A DNA stretch of 64,000 nt from Callorhinus ursinus (lineage: Eukaryota > Chordata > Mammalia > Carnivora > Otariidae): positions 20,521,436-20,585,435 of the forward strand of contig NW_020312966.1 of the NCBI RefSeq assembly GCF_003265705.1. The letters are read 5' to 3'. Positions 55,837-64,000 of the stretch are shown here, piece after piece; within the stretch, counting starts at the first letter, position 1, and each line of letters opens with the position of its first letter. The notes under the pieces are model-generated. The model was given only the letters and a program-made list of their open reading frames with translations. It made no database searches and was not told the DNA's origin. A program made the translations under genes and the position numbers.

Positions 55837-57765
55837 AAAGATGGATGAGTATGTGATACGACCTGCTAGGCAGAGTACTGAGAAGTATGGCTGTCTTGGC
55901 TAAATGTATCTCGTAATTTGGGAATTGATTTTTAAGTTCTGCTGTTTTCAGGATTGCTACAATAATTACGTTGATTTGAAATGGTCCCAGACGATTAAAG
56001 TGTTAGACAGCCACCTTCCATGGGAGACATGATTCTCTTTATGGAAATGATGACCTTCTTAAACCAAAACTAACTGTATCTTAATTTTGTATCTCTTTCC
56101 TACCAAATCTTCAGTTTTATATTCAGGTGATAAGTCAAATTTTACTGTAAGGGACTAACAACCTTATGCCAATTATTTAGGGAAAAATGGTGTCTCTGTG
56201 TGTATATATATAAAAAAAAGACTGGATTGAAATAAAATATCTAAGTGGTTATCTCTCAGTAGTGGGATTTAGTTATTTTAATTTTATATTGTATGGACGT
56301 TTTTTATAGTGAGTGTCCATATTTTTTTTCTTACAATTAACATGAATCAATTCCTCCTCCCTCCCTGTGATAAAATAATTTTAAAAAATACCTAGTTAAA
56401 GTACTTGGTGGTTTTAATGCTACACAGTAGGAGGATATGTTGGTGGCTGTTATTTTTTCTGTGGCTTATTTATTCATTTTTCGGTTAAATGGCTTCATAA
56501 CTAATACATCAGTCTGTTGAAGATTGGATTATATGACTCAGTCAAGGTCTGATGAATTGATGAAATTAAGTTTCTGAATCTACAGAGAATTCCATGAAAA
56601 TGTAGCTGCTGTGTAGGGCATAGTCTTGTTAATCAACAGATTTTTCCTCATTTTCTTCCAGGTGGGAAAGAATAGCCCAGTTCCTCTTGGATATATTTTA
56701 GTTTGTGACACCTGGATTCTGCAGTGGGGGACTACATGGGCTCTTTTTACTGTTTTTACTTAGTCTGGGTTTTGTTTCTTTTGCTTCTGCATGTCTCTGC
56801 CTTTGTCTCTTGTTGATTTGTACATGTCTTCCTGTTTGTCTTTCTCTGTATCTCTAGATATTGTCTTGGTCCTTCATGGTGCATGCTCTGTGCTCATATT
56901 TCTGTCTCTGTCTCTCTCTCTCTTTTTTTTTTCCTGCCTCTCCTGCTGTCCATCTCTAGTGGGATACTCTGAATGAGATTTTTAGGCAGATTAGACAATA
57001 ATGACTAGAGCAGATTGACCTAAATGTGACGCATTCTGAGAGTGGTCTCCTGCTTAGGCTTCCCTAGGTTCTTCTCAGGAGTGAACTCATTTTTATAGAA
57101 ATACTGGAATTGTTCTAAAGTGGCCTACTCTTGACTAATGACTGTTTGTCTTGGCATCTGAGATCTAAGACTTGGAAACCCAATGTCTCTTTCTAAGTAC
57201 ATTGGATTCAGTAGGATTAGGAACACTCACTGGGAGTCCTGATAAACTAAACAGTATTTAAATAATATCATCATGAAAATTATTGAATATTTTGTAAAAT
57301 CCTAAATATTTGTAAATACCTAAATATTTTCTTATTCTCATAAACGATAGATTCTGTATTTAGAATAATCCTGTGATGAAACTTTTTTTATAAAACAATT
57401 TCCTCCTAATATGTGTCTACTCAGAGTGACTTATACTAAGATTAAATACGAATCCCAGAACTCCCCCTATACAAACTACTAGGGCCAAGGAGTATTTCGG
57501 ACATCGTCTTACTAAATTCCACATTTTATTTGTATGGAAATTGAGAGCAAGAGGGGCCCAGTGACTTGCACAGGTTCTAGAACTAGTTTTAGTGAACATG
57601 ACACAAACAAGACACAGTCTGCTGGAACCCTCCTCGTCCAGTTCTTTAGCTGCCTCACCACACCACCTCCTCTTCGTGGGGTGTCCTTTTCAGGGCAGAG
57701 TCTATCTAGTGCCTGGTGCAGTGGATCTTGTGAACAGGATGCTGCTGCTTTTAAAAACCATTTAC
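55837..57765. other. Unique intronic sequence
   Basis: No gene or clear transposon is seen. A CT-rich stretch lies at about 56900-56935. Confidence 0.5.
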
Positions 57766-57769
57766 TGGG

Positions 57770-57925
57770 GATGTAGTATTTACCAGGTATTGTGCCCTAA
57801 GTCTTTGACATTACACTAATTTCAATTTTATTCTCACCGTGACTCTTTGGAGTTGTTAACTAACATCAGCATTTGTGGATGGAGAAACGGAAGCAGAGGG
57901 GTTCTGGGAGACATGCCCAACGTAC
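57770..57925 (-). repeat. MIR relic, antisense
   Basis: TTTACCAGGTATTGTGCCCT, TCTCACCGTGACTCTTTGG and GGATGGAGAAACGGAAGCAG match the reversed MIR core. Confidence 0.55.
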
Positions 57926-59265
57926 CATGTTTGCTTTTTATGACCGTGCCATCTTAGCTTTAAGCACTGATAAAATGCTTAGTGACTAGAGATGCCACCC
58001 GGACCCTCTGCTCTTAATACCCTAGGGAACAGCTGAAGTTATACTTGACCTTCCCAGTAATCTAGGCCTTAAATTTTACCTGCAAGAACTTTTGTTTATA
58101 GAAGCTTACGATTTAACGGCCCTTCCCCCTTCAGTTTATACCCACTGAGAATTTGGGGAGTGTTTGGCCCAATACTCATGAAAAGTGGTAAGTAAACACA
58201 TACCCAGAATCACACTAATGGCAGTTTTCCAAGGCAAGTAGGTAAAATGGTGTTATGACAATTTTTTTATATCTCCTACTATTTAAAAGATAGTCTCTAA
58301 GCTGTTGTCGTAATACACTTCTGTGCTGATCTCGCTTCTTCAGTAAATTGTGAGAAGCTCAAGGCTTATATCTAATCAGCCCTTGTCACATGGCCTCCCA
58401 TGTTTTCACTTTAAATATTGCATGCTCTGATGCAATATGCAAATTAAAGCACCAGTCCCGTAAGTAGATCTTGCTAGTGGCACATCATCCATAGGCTACT
58501 TGGGTGCAAAAGGCTGCTGATAAGTTTAATGATGAGGCTGAGTGTCATTAACTGTATGCTTATTCAAAGAGCTTTCCCTCTCAACATCTGCTCCCTTATC
58601 AGAACTGTCACTTTTCAATAACACCTGTAGGGTAGAGTCCTTTCCAACTTTCTCTTCATGTAATCACCTTGCTTTTCCTAGTGGATTTCTTGGTAAAAGA
58701 GGGAAACACAGAAACTATTTCAAAACCTTACTATTGCATCTCTGCTCAAGTAATGTGATGTAAAATGTAAGAAAAGGGACAGCATTCTTTGAGGAAATCT
58801 TTTACGAACATGTGATAGAATATCTTATCATTTATGTAGTAGTTTTTTCCTGGACGTTAAATTTTAAAATTAAACGAAAAAGCATTACCCTGAAAGGCTT
58901 GTGTAATCTAGGGTAGTCTCAGTCCCAGGCATGTGCTGAAAAATCAACGGGCTGTCCTCCATATTCATGACGAGGTTATGTCCGTTTGGACTCGTGTATT
59001 AAAATAGGAATATTTAGGTTGCCTTTGAAATGCAGAGATGACAACCTCACTAGTGCTAGCTTGGTGTGGGTGGGCATGAGGGAAGGGGGGAGAGAGAAAG
59101 GGGGGACCAGTGTGTGAAGGAACAGACGGCGGTCTGAAAGATACGCATGTTAAGTAGCACTTATATTTGTTGCGCAGAGAGGAAGGTGGGGTTTTTATTC
59201 GTGACTGTTACCTTTATTTGCAAAGTCTCTGAGTTTTATTTTCCCCCCTCTGGGATTCTTGTTTA
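57926..59265. other. Unique sequence with a palindrome and an octamer
   Basis: No gene is seen. The 58320-58720 interval is repeat-free and contains the inverted repeat at 58415-58438 and the octamer at 58437-58444. A G-rich stretch is near 59080-59106. Confidence 0.45.
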
Positions 59266-59267
59266 AT

Positions 59268-59480
59268 ATTTTTATTCGTGGAACATATATACCAAAAAAT
59301 GCACAAATCTTAAGGGTACAAGTTTCTTGATTTTTACAAACTGAAACCAAGAAACAGGAAACACGGAACCAGCACCCAGATTAAGAAACGGCATTCCCAG
59401 CAGCTCAGAAACCAGTTTCTTACACTTGGGTCATCTACTGAGAGTAACCTCTCCCCGTACTTCTACCACTGTGGATTAGT
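59268..59480 (-). mobile_element. Old LINE-1 3' UTR fragment, antisense
   Basis: TGCACAAATCTTAAGGGTAC, TTGATTTTTACAAACTGAAA, GAACCAGCACCCAGATTAAG and AACGGCATTCCCAGCAGCTC correspond to a reversed L1M-type 3' UTR. Confidence 0.65.
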
Positions 59481-59497
59481 TTTACCTTTATAAATGA

Positions 59498-59690
59498 TAA
59501 CAGATTAAGGATTTTGGCCTTTATCCTAAGAACAGTGGGAAGTTTTATCAAAAGCCTCCAGGCAGTGAGATGACATCATCTGATTTGCATTTCTAAAAGA
59601 TCTGTAGCTGCAGTGTGGAGAACACTTTGTTGGTGTCCAGAGTTTAAGTGGAGGGATCAGATAAGAGGTTATTTGATGAAATCATGTGGT
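59498..59690 (-). repeat. L2-like relic, antisense
   Basis: GGCAGTGAGATGACATCATC, TGATTTGCATTTCTAAAAGA and GCTGCAGTGTGGAGAACAC match a common reverse-oriented ancient repeat that I take to be L2. Confidence 0.4.
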
Positions 59691-61284
59691 TGTTAGACCT
59701 TGTGGGATGGCAGTGAAGTTGGAGAAAAATGGACAGATTCAGGATACACATACACACATGCGCACATACGCCTTTAATGCTGAGTATCTTAATTTTTATT
59801 TCAAAGCTGAGGGTAATGTTAGTCTTTGAAACACTATCTCCTTTAATCTTCCCAAGCATCATTACTTGGAGATGTGTTCTTGAATAAAGTGCTGCTGGAA
59901 TTGGTAAATGCATGCTCATTACTTTACTCAGCCTGAGTTCCTTTGAGATTTTATAATTGGGCATTAGTAATACGCATCATTTTAGAAGTCTTCAGAGATT
60001 GGTCTTGATGTTCCCTCTTTTAGCTTTGCTGCTTTTTTAGTGCCCTCATATATTTATTGAAAAAGATGAGATGATTTTCTACTCCTATATGCTTTAGTTT
60101 GATTGCTTAATCATGATTGTATTTTCCATATACTTGTGTGCAGTAACAGAGAAGGGGAGAAAATTCTGATAACAAAGGTGGTGCTTCTAAATAAAAAATG
60201 GCTTATTTGAAAGTGCTTATAACCACCCCCAAGAAACACATGAAACTCTAAAGTCCCTGTGGATTCACATCACAGGGCAGGTTGGGCTTGCTTTATTTTG
60301 TCATGAAAATATAAACCCTTTTGTGTTTGGAAAAAGTAGTCTTAGAAGTGACTATGAAGACAAAAATAGTACCTGGGGAAAAATCCTAGGCTAATCCTCT
60401 CACAATTGTGGTCTAGTCAGTATCTGCATCAGTCAAGGGTCAGGCAAGGGAACTGGAACCTCTGTGAGTTATGGGATAAGGGATTCATTTTGGGAATTAG
60501 AGCTTCCACGGTGTGGTGTGGGGGGAGCTAGGGTGGGGGGTTGGTGGTTGGGGTCCAGCAGGGAGTCAGAGACACAGTGAGTCAGAAGCCAAGCACGGTG
60601 GCTGGTGAAGGGGAAGGCCGCCTCTGTGGGTTTGCTGCCACACATTTGGTGGTGGGCCTGGGGCTCCTGTTGGTCAACAGTAGGGTCAGCTTGTAGAGAG
60701 TCGCTAGAAGCAGCATGGAGGAGAGTGAGGATAGCCCGGTACTGGCTGGCATCTCTGTGCCTTCCGTCCCCCCTTCTAATCATGACCTTCGTTCAGAGAG
60801 GGGTGCTGCTTCACATACGCTTCCAGAGCTCATGTGCATTCCTCCCTGGGCTTTAACCCAGAACCATGCTGGGGAGAGCCTTCTGAGGATTCCAGCTGAG
60901 CCATTTGAGACAGAACAAACTACCACTTATGGAATCTGAATAACAGACCTCCTAAAAGTTGATATTTTTTTTCTACCACTTCACATACTAGAATTATTGA
61001 ATGGAGACAAAAGAAAGGTTAATGTATTTTTCACTAGAAGACAAATGACAGACCTGATTATGTAAGATCAATTTAATAAGAATTGAGTACTGTCTATATT
61101 TTATTAGATTTGGATGGGTCTGAGTATAATTACTTGAAAATATTTAGTATCGATTAAAAATGTCCTATTTTCTTTAAGATACATAGGAATTATAAATACA
61201 AGTTTAATTGAATGACTACAATAGATTCCTTCTTGAATCCTCATTGGTGGCAAATGAAAAGGCACACCGGACTAAACATCACTC
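59691..61284. other. Unique intronic sequence
   Basis: No gene is recognised. A G-rich stretch lies at about 60515-60550. Confidence 0.5.
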
Positions 61285-61405
61285 AGTCTGGATTTTCGTA
61301 CTGGCTGTGTCATAAACCAGCTATGTGACTTTATATAAATATGTAATTTTCCCATCCTTACATTCTGTATTTATGAAGACTAAAGGAAATAATGTACGTG
61401 AAAAC
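61285..61405 (+). repeat. MIR relic
   Basis: CAGTCTGGATTTTCGTACTG, AGCTATGTGACTTTATATAA and GACTAAAGGAAATAATGTACG follow the MIR core. Confidence 0.55.
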
Positions 61406-62840
61406 TAAGAAGCATTCTACAATCTTCAGACATTACCGTGTCCTTAGGGAAAAAGGTGTCCTCCAATTAGTGAGAAGTTAACTTATAAACATTTTTATCC
61501 CGAGTAACAGTCTTCTAATGAATAGATTCCGTGCGTTACATATCAAGTCTGAAGTCTGTCTCAGTGCAATTATAATGTGACAGAATATTTTTATTAAAAT
61601 TTAAATACTCTTAGTTCTTGGTTATTTTTCTGAAAGGAATCTTCATTTACATTTTTGGTGATAGTGCTGGTTTAGCTGTAGTTACAATATGATTCATTTC
61701 TGTCATAGAAATTATATCCTTGGCTGTCTTGCTACAATATATCTGAATGAGTATTAGATACTGGATCTGTTTTAATAAATTTTCAAACTTTCTGGTTGTT
61801 TCCCCTTTGTTGTTGCTGCATCCTTTTCTAACAAACAAAAGTATATTAAATAAAAGGTCAGACACTGTAAATTAAAATCTGAAAGCTAAAATTAGCTGTA
61901 GTGTGATGAAAATGTGTGTGTCTGTATCTTGTGTGTGATTTGTGTGTATGATGTGATATATATAATGCTCTTGTTGAATTTAAGCCTCTCTGGGACAGAG
62001 TTCAAATTACACAGAGCTCAGAAATCATTCCCAAATATCTAATACAAGAAGAAAATTGGGATTAGGTAATCAGAATTGATGAAGGGATCAAAGAATATGT
62101 CATCGTTCAGCACCTTTTAGAGTTAAACAAATCTTATTCACTATAATTAGGTTTTGTAGACCAATGATACTTTTCTTAAAAAGGCCTGTAGTCACATCTA
62201 AACTATTACTGCGTGTGTTGTCATTGAGATATATTTAAATGCTTTAGGTGCTTCATTAAATCAACTTAAAACACAGATTGTATTTTAAGGTGGCATTTGC
62301 CCTGGTTTTTGCTTGTGATTTTTTTTCTCCCTGTTTGAAATATGTTTCAGTACTTTGAGCTGCACCCAGACCACCCACAAACTAGGTACCGTTCTGCCCT
62401 CAGATCCTCCACTTGTAGGGAGAAAGAGAATTTCCCAGTGCCAGGGAGGTTAGGAATCTGGAGGCAGTTGGGTACACACTCCCGGGCAGGCCCCTCCTGG
62501 GACAGAACAGCAGCTCCTGATTTCCACCAAGAGGCGGCTCGGTTGTTGGGAAGTCTGAGTTAAGCAGGTTTATACCTGGCAGAAAACGCCCTGGAGAACA
62601 CCGTCTGACTCATACGGTTATCATACCCACTCGGAGCTCCCCAGGGGGCAAGCATTAATGATTTGTGGTTACCTACTTCTATTTCCTGCATTCTCATGTT
62701 CTAAATTAGAAGACTGTTCATTATTCTCAGCTGTTTATTTCTAGATTTTGTTTTTATTTTATCATTCTTCCTTGTAGCTCTTCTACTAACAGCTCCTCAG
62801 CTGTTTTTTGTCCTCATCAGGTCCAGAGTTTCCCACATGT
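61406..62840. other. Unique intronic sequence
   Basis: No gene is seen. The 62340-62650 part is GC-richer, but no family is recognised. Confidence 0.5.
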
Positions 62841-62842
62841 CT

Positions 62843-63002
62843 TTGGTGATAAGAATCACCTTGGCTACAGGTTAAACCCATAGATTTCTAGACTCCTTCC
62901 ATGGAAGGTCTTGGATCTCTGGGTCTGGGATGGGGCCTGGGAATCCGTGTGTATAACAAGCACCATAGGTAATTCTCATCAGGAAAGTTTAGGCGATGCT
63001 GC
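62843..63002. repeat. MER5-group MITE relic
   Basis: TGATAAGAATCACCTTGGCT, GGGATGGGGCCTGGGAATCC and AGGTAATTCTCATCAGGAA fit the MER5A layout. Confidence 0.5.
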
Positions 63003-63329
63003 CTGACCTTGATGGGCTAGCTCAGTGTGGCAGTCCACCAAGCGGCCCACCAGTGGGTGCCAGCATTAGCAAGTGAAAATACAAGGGGATCACGGCACAT
63101 ACCTATGCTGAAAAGTTACTCGTTGTTTATCTGAAATTCAAATGTAATTGGATGTTCTATCTGGCAATCCTGCCCACGGAGAAAATAGACTTATGTTGTA
63201 GAGACAAATATTTGGACTTGCACAGGGGTCTAGGAATTAGAATTCTCTTGGACCAAAATGTAGGTGCCAGTTCAAACTCTCTCTGTGTTCCCTGATTTCC
63301 TAACTCTTTTGATGAAGCATGGTATTATG

Positions 63330-63740
63330 GGGTTAAATTGCATCATGTTGAAGTCCTAAGTCCCGGTACCCCAAAGTGTGACAGATTTGGTGATAGTATC
63401 TTTATAGAAGTAATCAGGTTAAAACAAAGTCATTAGAATGGGCGTTAATCCAGTATGACTGCTGTTCTTCTAAAAAAAGGGATTTTTGTTGACAGACACA
63501 TGGCAAGAATGCTTTGTGAGAATGGAGGCAGCTATTGGGGTGATGCCTCTATAAACCACAGAACCCCAAAGATTGCCAGCAACCCACCAGAAGCTAGGAG
63601 AAGTGGCATCATATTTTTCCTCACAGCTCTGGGAGGGAACCCACCCAGCCAACTTCTTGGTCTTCGAGCTCTAGCCTCCAGAACAGGACCTTCTGTTGTT
63701 TAAGCCAGGTGGTGCTTTGAGGTAGTCTCTTAAAGTAACC
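63330..63740 (+). mobile_element. Ancient LTR-like repeat (MaLR/MLT1 type), broken
   Basis: GTTGAAGTCCTAAGTCCCGG, TATCTTTATAGAAGTAATCA, TCCAGTATGACTGCTGTTCT, TCTAGCCTCCAGAACAGG and TCTGTTGTTTAAGCCA follow the layout of an abundant eutherian LTR-type repeat. It carries no coding capacity. The family name is from memory and uncertain. Confidence 0.5.
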
Positions 63741-63837
63741 CTTCCAAACTAATGAATAAAGCCATATGGAAACTGGGCTGATGAACTCTTTCATTTGTGT
63801 GGGAAATCTGTAGAACGTAGGCTGGATAAGTAGCACA

Positions 63838-63920
63838 ATGTCTGTTTTACAGATGAAGAAGCTGAAGCTTAGCGTGTTTTAAATGATTTACCCAAGTCAC
63901 TGATTAAGAAGTTAACATCT
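63838..63920 (-). repeat. MIR relic, antisense
   Basis: GTTTTACAGATGAAGAAGCT, GAAGCTTAGCGTG and GATTTACCCAAGTCACTGAT are the reversed MIR core. Confidence 0.65.
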
Positions 63921-64000
63921 ACCAACATGTATTAACATATAAATAGAGAATATATGGAACATAAATATGGAATATGCATGTGTATATATTTGTAATAATC

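Larger units (their letters stand above)
10222..64000 (+). other. CDKAL1: CDKAL1 intron, 5' part (downstream of the exon)
   Basis: No reading frame resembling the next family segment (about EGVCEIWLTSEDTG) appears downstream of the donor, so this intron exceeds 53 kb. This fits the known very large introns of CDKAL1. Assignment of all of this DNA to the intron assumes that no unrecognised exon or nested gene lies within it. Confidence 0.8.

Noticed and set aside
1..64000. Bacterial-type systems, CRISPR arrays, rRNA or operons
   Set aside because: The sequence is mammalian. Repeats are SINE/LINE and microsatellites, with no regularly spaced direct repeats with unique spacers and no rRNA signature.
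10229..64000. A next CDKAL1 exon in the downstream intron
   Set aside because: I looked for the expected continuation (EGVCEIWLTSEDTG-like) among the plus-strand open frames and by eye and found nothing with matching splice sites, so the next exon is placed outside the window.

Overview
The window is vertebrate nuclear DNA, and the repeats identify the host group. It is packed with tRNA-Lys-derived Can-SINEs (SINEC), carrying the typical head, a CT-rich middle and an AATAAA/poly-A tail, and with carnivore-type LINE-1 3' ends. There are no Alu or B1/B2 elements. The SINE consensus looks most like that of arctoid Caniformia (bears, seals, mustelids) rather than cats; this is inference from memory of the family, not a search.

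One coding exon can be supported, on the + strand at 10118-10221. It encodes 34 residues with the radical-SAM CX3CX2C cluster motif and matches CDKAL1, the tRNA methylthiotransferase that makes ms2t6A37 in tRNA-Lys(UUU). CDKAL1 is known to have very large introns, so the rest of the window reads as one partial upstream intron (1-10117) and one partial downstream intron (10222-64000). No other exon, RNA gene or processed pseudogene was found, and the listed short ORFs are chance or lie in repeats.

Layout: 1-722 holds two tail-to-tail L1 3' ends. 5110-8560 is a MIR split by a 3.3-kb antisense L1 that is itself split by a SINE. 8901-9105 is a SINE. 10118-10221 is the exon. 11.7-20 kb is mostly unique, with one tandemly duplicated SINE, a DNA-transposon MITE and small L2/MIR pieces. 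20.5-23.2 kb holds MER5-like elements, SINEs and an L2. 23.2-30.3 kb is largely repeat-free, with several motif-rich or CpG-containing stretches that could be conserved noncoding elements. 30.3-42 kb mixes SINEs, MIR/L2, MER5A, microsatellites and an old L1. 42.4-48.7 kb is a stack of three sense-strand L1 fragments with nested SINEs. 49-64 kb has MIR/L2/MER5 relics, more SINEs (including two SINE-in-SINE inverted nests across 47.9-52.5 kb), a G-tract region, an E-box palindrome and an LTR-like relic near the end.

I found no previously undescribed biological system. The most useful second looks are the foldback repeat pairs inside the transcribed intron, the antisense SINEs that could supply cryptic acceptors, and the candidate regulatory islands at about 19.9, 26.5, 28.3, 29.0, 51.35 and 58.4 kb.
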